Shown piece by piece: positions 44,279 through 56,895 of a DNA stretch of 64,000 nt. The notes beneath the pieces are model-generated. The model saw only the letters and a list, made by a program, of their open reading frames with translations, was not told the DNA's origin and made no database searches. The stretch covers positions 11,577,672 through 11,641,671 of the forward strand of contig JADWOT020000008.1 in NCBI GenBank assembly GCA_036345935.2, given 5' to 3'. A program made the translations under genes and the position numbers. Origin of the DNA: Taenia hydatigena (lineage: Eukaryota; Platyhelminthes; Cestoda; Cyclophyllidea; Taeniidae). Every line of letters begins with the position of its first letter. The first letter of the stretch is position 1.

Positions 44279-44284
44279 AATAAA
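44279..44284 (+). terminator. Polyadenylation signal of LSG1
   Basis: A canonical AATAAA sits 69 bases after the LSG1 stop codon on the same strand. It is the most likely cleavage and polyadenylation signal for this gene. Confidence 0.6.
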
Positions 44285-44299
44285 GCTGTGATCAGCATT

Positions 44300-45465
44300 C
44301 CCTTCTCGAGTGCATGCGCGTTGATAGTGGGATCGTGTTATTGTTGCAAACAAAGGGCTATAGCCAATAGTTGAAGTGATGCTCTGACTTTTGCAGGCTC
44401 TCAGCTCCTTGTTAAAATTGAATTAAATTAAATTCGGCTTAGTTTTTTTTGTTTAAATGTCTAGACACTTTGATTTCCTCCTCCTTCCGTCGATGGCGCT
44501 TATTTCTTTAGAAATTTTAAAAGGAATTAGCTCACAAGTGAGAGGTCATCGTGTCACCATTACATGTCGTTGTCATTCACTCTAAAAGGGTGGTGACCTC
44601 AAATATTTTGAGCTGGGTAATCTTTGTCTTCCAAAATAATGCCTAAATCTTGTTTGCTGTGCACTTTCTAATGGGAGTAGAAACGAGGATAACAGTCCAT
44701 TCTGAGTCAGCAGGCATCAGGGCTGCTCTATCTCAAAAGTATAAACAAATGACTGCAATTAGCATGAATTCCTTGGTCTGGTTGCCCATTTCACTAACTG
44801 AAGCACCAAAATATGGACAGTTTAATCCTCTTCTTTTAACTGGTATGGCATTCTGTGCGGATGTATGATGCGTATTCTGTGAAATATGAGTTTGTGCTTT
44901 TTTCCTCTAAACCATGAACTGATGGATTTTATTTGCGAAACCATTGAATTGAGGCACACTGTTTGTTGTTAATAAAACGCTTTTAGTCGGCCCATTCTAT
45001 AAAATTGGACGAATTTCCGGTTAGAGTAGTACTTAATCTCTTTATAGATGCTACTAAAAGTCCTTCCGAGTCAATTATGCATAAAAACAATTTGGGATTT
45101 CTCACAGAAGGGTGCACGAGTGCCATTCGTCGGTGAAGCATTATTGAATTGAGCAAGTAGATAATCTTGGATTACCACTGCTATTTGATGCAGACTGTTT
45201 ATGGTTTTTAATCCTATAACTAAGAAAAGTGGGCGGATGTCGATGCTATGCATTTTACAATGAAGGAAAGCGATTGCTCCGTAAAATAGAATCCTTCGTT
45301 GTATTGGTATCACATTGGCCATGAATTGCAGCAAAATAACGCTATTGGCTGCATTCAAATGTACCTTATCGTGCCTACCTCATAGTCCATGCAGTTCATA
45401 TTACAAAGTAACTACTCTACTCCTATCAGTAAACATTGTCGTGCGATCAATTACCAGGCTAGAAT
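44300..45465. other. Intergenic, LSG1 to SLIMP-like gene
   Basis: About 1.2 kb of AT-rich DNA holding the promoter or 5' UTR of the downstream gene. Short ORFs only, and no motif recognised. Confidence 0.5.
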
Positions 45466-48400
45466 ATGCTGATTGAACGAATCTTTCGACGGCGATTGGC
45501 CATACCGACGTTTAAATCTGCGGTACTACCCACTGGGTCCACACTCCATCGGATCGATGAGAACTTTACACCTGTCGTGGAGGCTCAACCGGACCTCAGC
45601 TTGACTCGATTGGCGTACAGCGTTCAACGCAGAGGTCTAACCGACGTCTTTAACGGTGAATTTTTTGAAAATATGGTGAGTTCGCCATGGAAGTAGTTCA
45701 AAGGTAGATTGAAGATTATTAGTCACTGTTACTTTGCCCCTTGAAGCTTGAAGAATTTGGCCTAAAACTTACTTTATCCTTTAACTTTTAAAATATCATT
45801 TAAAATTAATGTTTCAGACTAAACAAAGTCGAGAGGTCCACAAGTATAAGGAGGAGATAGAGCGGTTAGAAACTCAACGTCAGAATCTCTACGCTGAATT
45901 CCAGGAGGCTAGTAAGATAGGCGACGAGGGGGTTAGTTTTTCAATATTTATACATTTTTCCTTCTACAGTGATGACACCCCCAAACTTTTTTTCCACTGA
46001 GTCTGTTTGGTGTTTTTGTGACTGGTCCTTAGAGAGGCTTGAGAAGAGGCAAATTTATGATAGCAACGAGTCTGAAAAGAAATCAGCTCCTGTTCATCAT
46101 CAGGTGTTTGTAACTGGACCGGACCATCTTGCCAGAATCAAATCATCCATAAGTTATAGATTTTTCGCAGAAAAATCTTCCGTATCGGTACGACGATCTC
46201 GTTGGTGATGAAGTCTAAACCGCAGTTTGTGCAGTTCCGTGGGCGCAAGGTAGGCTGAGAGCCGAAGCAACACCTTAGCTTCCCCACTTCCCACCAATTC
46301 ACCTCTTTTCTCCTCCTCCGCCTCCCCTTCCTCCAACCGCTCCGCCGCTCCCATCACCTGATAGTCGGTGGCATCGACACCGGGTGGTGGATGGCAGTAC
46401 CGCAGACGACCCTACAGAGTGCAATAAATGTGACCACCATCGCCACCATCAACAGCGGCAGCAGTAATAGCAACAGCATTGAGAAGAGGATCGTGAATAC
46501 TCCCTCTGTGTCCGATCATGAGAGATCTTTGAAGAAAGCACTTTGAGGGCATCTCGAGATGCTGGACTTAACGACCAATTTCACACGTGTGGTGCTGTGA
46601 CTCGGTTCATGATAGCTGATTGCTCCAAATCCTATAGCGAGCAGTTTGATGGGGATGAAGGGGGTGAAAAATGAATGGGTTATTTGTGATTAGAGATCAG
46701 GTGGATTTGTTGGTCTTAGGGCAGCAGTTGAGGTGGTCAACTTGATGGTACAAACGCTGAAGTCATCTCCGAGCAATGAAGCATCTGGCTTGTGACGAGT
46801 GATGACTGTTTCAAATGGACCTTTTTTCTTTCAGCGCCTAGCCCAACTTCGTACCGCATCAAAACGCATCAAGAAGGCAAAGAATAGGTACAAAGAACTT
46901 CACAGAAGCATCTCTTTCAGTCTTATGGAGGATCTCCTGAGGCTACCTAACAAATTGCGAGAAACTGAGGTGGGTGTTCATTGTCTCGAAATGAGATAGG
47001 TTTTCTCCGATTCCTTCGCTGAATTTAATTTTGGAATGCTACAACCACTCTGTTGCCTGGTATCTTAGTTTTTATCTGAAGTCGTACCTGAGCCGGATTT
47101 GGTAAGCTCCCGTCCATTAGTAGAGTACTTGAACTAAACGTCTCTTATCATTTCAATTACTTATGTTTCCTGGCCGCGTAGGGCAATATGCAATGCTGAT
47201 TGTGGTGGAATAATCGGGGCTCGAAGTTCTTTTTTCAGCAAATCTGTTGAGCTCTACACCTCACGCCCTCTTCCTGCTTCATCATTTAACATTATCTGGA
47301 TTGATTTTTAGAGAATACTTTTGTCGTTGCAGTCGTTTATGCATGACGATGATTTTCCGCCAATATTTTGTCTGTAGAGCTTGCTGTTGGAGAAATACTT
47401 TTTTCCGATATATCTTTGATTACAAATGTTCTGGTGGCGAGTTTAAGGTTCTATTTTAAGTAGATGATTAGGTACGAAGAACTTCTTTCCTTCTGCGTTT
47501 CGCGCTTTCGTCTGAGGCGAATGACTTAATTCTCGAACATTACAAGGTTTCATTTAGTCTAACAGAAAATGCTAAATTCATTTTCAGGATTGAACACATC
47601 CTTGAGAAATCACCGTCGTCACAAAAGCATTAATCCCTAAAACACTCAATTGCAGTGCTTCAGTACTTCTGATTATAAGGAGAAAAGGCACTGTTTCCCA
47701 ATTCTTAAGTGTGAAAGCGAAAATGCCATAACTTTAAGGTGGGGCTCAGTGTATTTGTAGGCGTGATTGGTTTTCTTCAACAGTGCTCTGTATGGAGTTC
47801 ATGCTGCGAGTGCCACTTCACCGTTCAGTCGGTATGCTGCATTACGAATGTTTCTCTGTTTTCTCATTCCCATGTAACCACGCTCTTCATCCCCCATTGA
47901 CCACTCAGTGACACTTCTCATTAAGTAGAAGTTTGTGCATGCATTTGCGTTTGGATAAATGGTTTTCCTAATTAATTCTGTCACGCGGAATTCTTTCCAA
48001 AACTCTGACATGTCAGCAGTAGATCAACCACAAGTCATTTCTTAAATAGGAGTGTAGAAGAAAGTTCAGTTTTGGTGTTTTACTAAATTTACCTTTTGAT
48101 TCAGTAACTAGAGTAGTTTCCACGTACATGGCTCTGGAAGAATTAATTAAGTCAATGCTTGTACACCTTGGAGTGAGGGGTTGAAAACAGTTTCAGGATC
48201 TACAAAACTCGTTTGAACCTTAGTTACCACTGGATTTTGAGCAGCGCTTTTACTTCTGCACAATTGTATACATGTTTTTTGAGAATTCATGCTCCTGTAG
48301 TCTGACGTATTATTAATCAACAATTGTCTAATAAATCGTTGCTATGGCAGTTTTTGAGTATGCTACGACCATTATCCCCATTCTCATACTCAGTGTGACC

Positions 48401-51400
48401 CATTACAATACGCTAGGGAGGAAGGCTTCTGGAATTGAAAACCAGATCTCACTGAAAACTTCCTTACCTCACGAAAGTTGAGGGTGCTGCTTTATTTACC
48501 GAATTTAAGATCCCTCACTTTTTTAAATAATGATGTTAACCTCAATTAAAGGAGGTAGCAGAATCCTTCAGCACAAAAATACATTTTTACCTTACTTTAA
48601 GTCTGGGATAATTCTACATTTGCTCTTGTGGAGGCAATTTCAAAGATTCTGTACTCAATTTCCACGAAACAGCTAGTGATTTGAAGGCATTGTTGGACTA
48701 TCTACTCAAGGACGGCAACTAATAAACAATTGCTAAAGCAAATATCTTATCCACAACCAGCATTTGTTCGTGAATTTCATGCTTTTTCTTAGGCCATCTA
48801 TCCGGTCAGTGCCATTACTACTCCACTGCAACTACCATTCGCATATCATAGATGCGTGCACCAGACGAAACAAACAAAATGGGGCGTAAATTAATGCCGA
48901 CGGTAGCATTTTCCTAGCTAGTTTGTGCCAGTACTCTCCACCTTCTCCAAAAGACGTCTCTTTTATGCGCCAAGGTATTGGCAGGATCGTGGTGCGTTTT
49001 TCCTAATTTTTGCCATTATCAGGGCCAACTGATGAATTGCGCGTTGCTGATTCGGTTGAGGAAAGTTACTGTGCGTTAATTAGCTTGGTAGGATTCCCTA
49101 ACCTACTTCTCATTTAGTTTGACGCCCTCTACGGCTTCCGATCCTTTGGTCCTCATTGATTTATTTTCATGAATGTAGGATCCTTGATCGCACACCAAAT
49201 AAGTGTGATACTATGATATTCGCTCTGGTTTTAGCAGTCAGTATTCAAATTAATCTATCTTGGTGATAAAAAACCCTCACATAAACCTTTATGCAAGAGC
49301 AACTAATTGTTGATTTGAGTGTAATCTTATCCTCGTAAAAGAGACAAATTGGAGCGAAAATTTCCCTACTCTCCATCAGTTAGGCCTATTTATCGTGTTT
49401 GACCCACTTCGACTGGTAGAGTGGCCTTCCGTCTGAATGTTGGTTTGGCGATACCTCCAAAAGCACAGTGCTCCCTTCTGGCGTCATTAGGGCCGCCGAT
49501 TTGGACGATTCGACCGTTTACAAGTGAGTAATAATTTTCTCCTTCCACCATTTCACACTTGTCTCGATATACTTTTCTAACTCAGAGAAGTCGCGTGTAG
49601 CTGTTAAAGAGATGAATTCGATACCACTACGTTGTCCTAGGACAGCCTATTTGCTTTCACCAACACGATTTACAAGTGGCAGAAATGTCCTGAATCTCAT
49701 TAACTAATGAGGAAGGAGGAGAGCTCTCCAAGATGCGTAAATTACCGCGTCACTATATCCAAGGGGCAATTACAGTTCTTGAATGTTTTAGGTGGTTTCT
49801 TGTCTTTATAACAATTTTTCACCCAAATTCCAACTGACCAGACATAAAATGAGTGTTTTTATTAGTTTACCATGGTGTTTTGTAATGGTCGGTTAAATTT
49901 ATCAGCGTGTTAGACTCTGCGTCTCGCTGGCAATTAAAGTCAATGAAGATTAGTTCATTGCCAATTATAAAGGGGAACGCAACTCTTTTCTCCTTTATTT
50001 CTTCTTTCATCTGCTCTCGTTTTTCTTCACTCCGTCCCAGCTCTTCCGCTCCGCTGTAGATTTTAAGACAACGTTCGTGCCTTAGTCCGTAATTTACAAT
50101 GCACTAGTAAATTATGTGCAAATTATGAAGAGGAATGACTATCCATTAGTTTTATTTACTAAAACACAATGATTTATTACCAGTGATCACGATTTTACCT
50201 GGTTTTATTACTAGCACAGCCAAGTTAATATCTATAACTGCTATAAACCTGATGCCTTCTAATTCTTCTAAATTGTCTGGCGTAACAAACTTCCTCAATC
50301 GCCTTAAACATTTTCAGACCTTTCGTCAAAGTTCGGTGAATTTTATAAGTATTGCGTTAATCTGTAGGTCCTGCAGGACAATTTCACATTCCACTAACGG
50401 TCAGCAATTACTTGATTTTAACCACTTTTAGGGACTGCGGGACCTACTTCACAGGAAAGCTGGCCACTTTCACCCAGGAGATGTTGAGTCTTTTGATACT
50501 CCTTGGTCGGGAAGTAGAATCGGTGTTGGGAAGCGTACCCCGAAGATGCGCACTCTCAGACCTAGTTCGTCTGCCGGTTGCTGAAGCCTGCGCGTGGACG
50601 CCTTCTCTTGATGAAGTCAGTGATTTCAACTTTTCAGTGGACCCCTTGAGGGGTAGTTAATCCTTCTCAATTCTCACTATTTCAGTTGCATGACAACTAA
50701 AACATTCTCATCGGTATTCGTATCCTCATTCGCAGAGTAGGTGTGTAGCTCTCAAGTTGGCCGCTGAATATGTAATAAGTCATTCTACTGCAGCGGATGG
50801 CTCGCTGTTAGCATCAGAAGGACTAAAAGGCCACGGGCATGGATGGTAAGCCACGCTACCAAGCCGGTTCGAGGGGCGGTGTAGTTAATTATGCATTGTG
50901 CTGCACTTTTACTGACTACATTTCGCTGTAATTCACTCATGCTTACGCCTTTTGGTCTCTTGAACGTATTTTTAGACAGTTTTGTTGGAAAATTTTAGGG
51001 AATTGAAGCTTTTTTTGGCGTAGGTTGGCTTCCTAATGGTCACGAATTTAGTGCTTCTGATTTTGCGTTTAAAAAAGTGCGAAATCCACGAAGCAATACA
51101 TTTGAAAACGTTCTGTGTTTTTATCATGGTAGCAGAGTGGAATTGAGGAACTCGGTTCTCCATTCATGTGTTGATTGACAGCAACAACCTGTGAACAATG
51201 AAAGCGTTTTTTCATCGAGGATAAAAACGAAGACAACAACTGAATACGCATAGTAAAGTCGGATGAACGTTTTCAATTGTAAAATTAAATCGAACCGGTT
51301 TTTGCCTAATGTGATGAGATGGAGGCATTGTGATGAGACTGCTTTTTTGGAGCCGTTAACACATGTTCATTGCTCATGCTTCCATTCTATCGAACTAATA

Positions 51401-54400
51401 TAACATAATATGGCAACTTAACTTAATCGTACTAACCTCCGCCAAGTAATCGGAGTAAATACGCTTTTTGTCAAAACGAATGTGAATCTAGGTGCTTGAT
51501 GGTCTAATTTTACTTATACCCTATATACAATCGTGAAATACTTCGTGATAGATGAGCGGCATACTATAGGGCAACCATTTGGGAATAGCACTTTTATGTA
51601 ACGCTTAGTGCAACGCAACGGTTATATCATACTGTTGCCCAATGACTCCACTGGCTTGGGTACATCCATTAGGCTGGTTCTTTGATTAGTTCCTTTAACA
51701 TGTAAGTTCCCTTATTGACAAAGGTGATTGATGTAAGGTTGTATCTTTTCTCATGTTAGCCTAGCTGAATAACATTATATAGTCCAACTCCAAATCATAT
51801 CGGTGAAACCGTTATTATCTCTTGTATTCCTCATCAAAGGTGATACAACTTGAGCATACGAAGGACGATATCCTCATTCCCAAGGAAGGAGAACAGCCAC
51901 TCATTAACCCCTATACTCGACTTTGTCTTGTTGGTTCAGCAAGTCTGGCTGCATTCGTTGGTAAGCATCTTTACAACTCCCTGATTATTCTCATGCATGT
52001 AATGCGATTGTGACAGTAGATTACCATCCATATCGGTTCTGTTTGATGCATTTGTGCATAAATGAAGATCTTTTGTAGCATATTATCACCAATTGTTCGG
52101 AAATTCAGTTGTTTACATCAACTGAATTTCCATTTAACTGTGAACAGAGAAAGTCTTTTATTACTGCTTTGTCTCAAGGTTCCTTTTTTGGATGTTGTCT
52201 GAATAAGGAATGTCCTCTACCGTTGCATTTTCTCACACTGGGAAACATCTACACCTACGGTATGCAAAAACTGTTTGATTAACACGATCACTGCCTTTTC
52301 TAGAAAGGTTAACTATACCACATTACTCTGCCTCATTATTAGTTCTTAGTAATAAGCAACAGCAGTGAGCTGCATGCAACAGCAAAGTTAACATTGAGAA
52401 CGAACCGCTGTCTGCTGAACTTAACCGCCTAATTTTTTGCTCTCATCGAAATATCCTACCTCGTCATTGACGATTTTGTCATTTCAATTACGTTTAATTT
52501 GAAGCTGAAATTTTGTTGTAATTAAGTATATAAATCTCTAAACGCAGTGGTTCTGTGCATTTGAAGCCTGTAGCATAAATCTGCGGCCATTCCATCCATA
52601 AACTTTCAGTTTATTGTTTGCAGATGCCATTTAGCTCATTTGCCGACGTAAAATCGAAAACTTGTTTGGAATTCAAGCTTATCAAACCCATTCTTTGTAG
52701 TCGGTGAAGTTCTTGTGCTCGCTGAAATTGTCCTATTTAATTGTAGCCTCCAAAGCCAAGTCACCAATGTTGTACCCTTTCAAACAAACTCGTCAGGTAC
52801 GATAAATTGTATTGCTGTAGTTATACGTGGTATGCCTTTTTTGTTAACCTCTTCCTGTCATTTTTGATTGCTATGTTTTGGTGTACTAGGCATTGGAAAT
52901 TGACCAAATAATCTTTATTTTTCACAATTGGGGCATTTGAATACAGTGGTATTTTAAAGAACTGTCTTTTTCTTTAGCAAGTTTAAAATGCGCTTTCAGC
53001 TGACACTTTTTTGGTAAGAATGAGGGCGTTGAATGTCGAAAGATTGAGATGATTCCACGGTTTAACAGAATTTTTTTTCCATATGTCATGTCGCAATAGG
53101 AGGAATGAATATTCGGTGATACCCATACTTGCAGCTTTCGAGGCAATACCTTGAAATCGTGCTGACTTTAGGGCGGTTATCATCCTTTCATCTTGTCATT
53201 ATTTATTATAAACGATTCCCTGCAGCTAGTGGTGTGTTTTCGGTTAGTCAAGAAATGCCCTCCGGAGAAACCCGTTCTAAGATGCATTATGGTCAACGAA
53301 AGCTACACTGTTATCTCTTTTAATTGCCGTGAAATAGTTGAATTCGTGTCTTTTTCACGTTAGTGAAAAAACACCATCAAGATTATCCGTGCATACCTCA
53401 AAATGTATCATTTGACGATTAATTTAAACCGTATTATCCTGCGGTAAATGAATGCTCCAGACAAAGCATTGATGTTAGTAGTGTTTGCTGCTGTGATATC
53501 GTAAAATGTGGACAGATAACCAATTAGTTGATGCCCAGGTGCACTATTTTAGACATGGTTGAGTTAACCGGAATTCACGCGTGGTTTGAAACAGTCTGTT
53601 CGTAGCCCTTCCTCATTATCTTACCTTATATGCGAGCTCTCAATTTTTAAAGAATGTCTTAGCTAAAAGACCATTGTCTTAATTCAGAGGTTATTTATTC
53701 GGTTTTTGCATTATGTCAAAATTCTTCAGATATCGCTTTTCTGCTTGGAATCAGATGAAAAGGCGTCAGCGGCTACTTTTGACAAAGTAGCCGCAGCTAT
53801 CAGCCAGTTTTGGAGTAAATCTCAACCACATTGGAGGTTAAGGTAAGTATTTCTTATTTTCTTCCACTCGGGTCCGATTTCGTTGGAACATTTGATTGGC
53901 TTGTATATGCCATTACGAAAGAAAGGTGTCGCAGAGGCCATTTGATGTTTTGTGATGTTAGCATAAGCAACTAGCAGGGAAGTTGAGTTTTCACCTGTGT
54001 TTGTGCGTGCCAAACGAGGCATGTTAAGCCAGAAACATAAACTTGGTCGCCTTTGAGGACTGGAGTGGGGGATAGGAATGAGGAACTCATGCAACACTTT
54101 TTGACTGCCATGCACGCGACGCGATTATTAAGGCTCTCCTCGAGTGCCTTGTAATAAGTGTAAAAAATGTGGACCGGTCTTTGTTTCCAATCGTTAAGAG
54201 TTTAAGTATTGGCCATATTTGTCTGCCGTCATATTTATCCATGCCACTACTTACTGAAGCATTCATGATATACAGTTAACACTTTCGTTACGAATATCTG
54301 AGTCTGATATCAGAGATACGTGGCAAGTGACCTTTATCAGTTTCTGATAACTGGTTGAATCCGGCTTCCCGCAACTAGATTTTTCATGAGTTGTAACCTT

Positions 54401-56895
54401 TTAGAGGAACATCCATGGTTTTTTTCAATCAAGGCAGTAAATATGTATACTTGAAGTCATATCATGTAGTATCTGCATAAACGAACACTGCCTGATAACT
54501 TAAGCTCTCTTTAATGAGTTTGATACCACTTTCAAGCGGTGCTCCGATTTTCTTATCTCAGTACGGCGTCATTTAGAACAATGAGGTATCTGGCCAAATT
54601 TGGAGCGTATTATTGAGAAGAGTAAACGTTGTTTTCGTCTTTCCGAAAAAAGCAAACCATGAAAGGCAAAGGGAGTGGGAATGCATATGTGCTATTTCAA
54701 GCCTTTCATGCAAGATAACTTTATAATACTTTTAGGGTCGGTTGGAATGATTGAAATCTGTAGCTGATGGATGAGGGTATTCAACTTGATACGGTATAGA
54801 TCACAAAATGACGTCCAGTTGTGATTTTCCTTGCAAAGCACGGGTCACGGGTTACAAAAGTCACAGAAAGGTTATTTTCTTTCGGTTGCCGAATTTTCTG
54901 TCGCTAGGAATAATGACCTACAGAGAAGGACAGGAAGTGGAGCATCGAAACATTATTATTAGTCATTATAACATTTCGAATGTGCTAATTTAAGGGTAGT
55001 TTCCATTACTCTACTTTCATTTAATACAGCTCATATAAAATCGACCTACGGTTGGTTTACTTAAAAAATGTTAATGGATCCTAAGTGGCTAGAAGCTGCC
55101 CTGTTTTTTCTGCATTTTGTCGTATCACGCAAACCCTTGGAAAAAACTTTCTCTTTTCTAAGTTAGGGGCTTTTAAGTGACATAATTTAGCCTACTAGTA
55201 GACGGCTTTTCAAGTTGTTTACTCATCCTTATTGACTCTTTAATTTACTAGTTTTTTTTTTACAATTCGTGACCCAAGGTAGTGTGTAAGTGAGCAACTC
55301 AGGCCAGAAACATTTCGTAATCCCAATCTTTGCAGTAAGAGTTACCGAATACATATGAAGGACGGGGAGGAAAAAGGTTTTCTGGGCCTCTATGCTGCGC
55401 ATTTCTGTTCTAGGCTTCGTGCTGTGCCAGTGGAGGAACTACGCAGATGTGAAATGTCCCTTTGGAGTCTTGCTCTGGTTGAATGTGGCAAGCCAGATAT
55501 CGAGGTTTGAACGCCTCTGTTGCATTCCTGGTTTTCCTTATGGCATGAGTCACAGTCATCCTGAAGTAGACCGGTGAAATACCTTCATACTATTCAAGAC
55601 TATGTGGTAGTTTTGTTGAATTACCTTCAAATAGCGGAACAAATTCAGTCAGTGAAGAGTTAGAGCCGATATCCATTAGCCAGAACTTGACTTTTTCTGT
55701 TACTCACTCCCTACTTCATACCCGATCCTCGCATTAGCACAGTTACGTCAAAACCGAAGGGAACTCTAATTTAGGACACTTGTTTTGAACTCACCATAAA
55801 GATATCTAAATTTGGATAAAACTACAAATGCCATTTCTAAAGTCCAGATAGTTTTAGAATGCTAGAGTTGCTATCTCAAATTTAAGTTTTAGGATCTCTG
55901 CCTAGTCCCTGATGACGATCAGCTCCTGACACAACAAATGTGTGATATTGTTTGCTGCCTTGCTGGCTACGCAAAATTTTTCGCATTTCCGCTGAGATGC
56001 TTAATTTCAACCCTTCAGTGGGGCAAATGCTCTTCCGACCTATTAACTTTGAGTTTTTATTTATTTGGGATTCTTTCAGTTAGCACGCATTTCTCTACTG
56101 GGTGACTGGGTGAGCAGACGAGCAGGATTCAAAATGTTCGACGGCAGTTTCCCTTTTATGGTAACTTTCCGAATCTGCAATTCTTCAGTGCTGTTCTTAC
56201 CTTCAAGAGTAATCATGCTGGTTATCTAAGGCTAGACGCCACCGGTGATAAGGTCATTTTTGACGCCGAGCATAGTAAATGCCAAGAAACAAAGTTTTTG
56301 TTTTTTTGGTAGCAAATAAGCTGTCTGGTATGTTTAAAAGGGAATTTTGCCATCACTGTCTGCTGACGCAATTCTACTTTGACCGGTCTCGGCAAACATC
56401 CGGCTTCAAGAGTTGAATATTATTTTAAAATGTATTTTGTGATATCACGATGGGTAGTGGTTCCATATGGCTAGACCATTCAATGCTCGCAGTTGTTTTG
56501 CTTGAACCTACTTTTGAAGTACTGATCTAAAAGGCTGAGAGTGGATCATTTTTCAAAACAATTTTAGTAGTGAAAGTAGCAGTAGCACTCCTAAAGATTA
56601 CCAACTCTGACACTAAGCGATGAGTTGCAAATGATTGAGAGATCTCACAGCGCTTGACATTGTTTTGCCAACGAATGATTCCTTTTAAATACGTTACGCT
56701 TCATCTCCCCGATTTTATAAGTGACAGTACTAGAACACTGTGTTGACGGTTCCTGGCCTAGTACGTTTGCATGTCTACAACTTTGTTTATTGCTCGCCTC
56801 TTGCCGTTTTGTAGGTATTTAGCGATCTGATCAACTTTGACAGTCTTCTTGCGGCCATTCGAGCATCCGGCTCGTATCTACCGACTTCTAAGTAG
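45466..56895 (+). CDS. Seryl-tRNA synthetase-like protein, catalytically degenerate (SLIMP-like), complete
   Basis: A predicted 450-residue SerRS paralog from 13 exons: 45466-45675, 45818-45931, 46835-46969, 47069-47101, 49420-49523, 50432-50615, 50736-50771, 51840-51960, 52747-52796, 53730-53842, 55414-55504, 56080-56160 and 56815-56895. All phases agree. The basic N-terminus (MLIERIFRRRLAIPTF) could be a mitochondrial presequence. Residues ~75-150 form the two-helix arm of SerRS (KYKEEIERLETQRQNLYAEF and LRTASKRIKKAKNRYKELH), ending in LPN. The catalytic-like fold follows: YFTGKLATFTQEMLSLL, LCLVGSASLAAFV, ISLFCLESDEKAS, LLGDWVSRRAGF and INFDSLLAAI..SG. The motif 2 Arg-Glu and the motif 3 Gly-x-Gly-x-x-Arg of active SerRS are not seen. 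This fits SLIMP, the mitochondrial SerRS paralog known from insects and other metazoans; a divergent mitochondrial SerRS is the alternative. Donor choices at 50615 (GTCAGT) and 50771 (GTAATA) were made by phase. Confidence 0.72.
46192..46798 (-). repeat. Inverted duplication, arm 2 (inside intron 2 of the SLIMP-like gene)
   Basis: Reverse-complement copy of 42199-42804. On the minus strand it reads the LSG1 exon 11 peptide (HPPPGVDATDYQVMGAAE through LHKLRFRLHHQRD), then diverges. It lies within the intron 45932-46834 of the next gene and about 36 bp before that gene's exon 3, so a plus-strand transcript of this intron is antisense to LSG1 mRNA. Confidence 0.9.
47110..49410. other. Large intron 4 of the SLIMP-like gene
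   Basis: Short ORFs only. A possible additional small exon cannot be excluded, since this part of SerRS-like proteins is variable. No repeat recognised. Confidence 0.4.

Noticed and set aside
46154..46357. Minus-strand ORF resembling LSG1
   Set aside because: It is the inverted duplicate of LSG1 exon 11 without the rest of the gene, so it is reported as a repeat arm and not a gene.
53227..53323. Possible SLIMP-like exon after a CTGCAG acceptor
   Set aside because: The peptide does not fit the SerRS pattern. Skipping it joins exons 9 and 10 in phase and restores the expected FKQTRQ-ISLFCL region.
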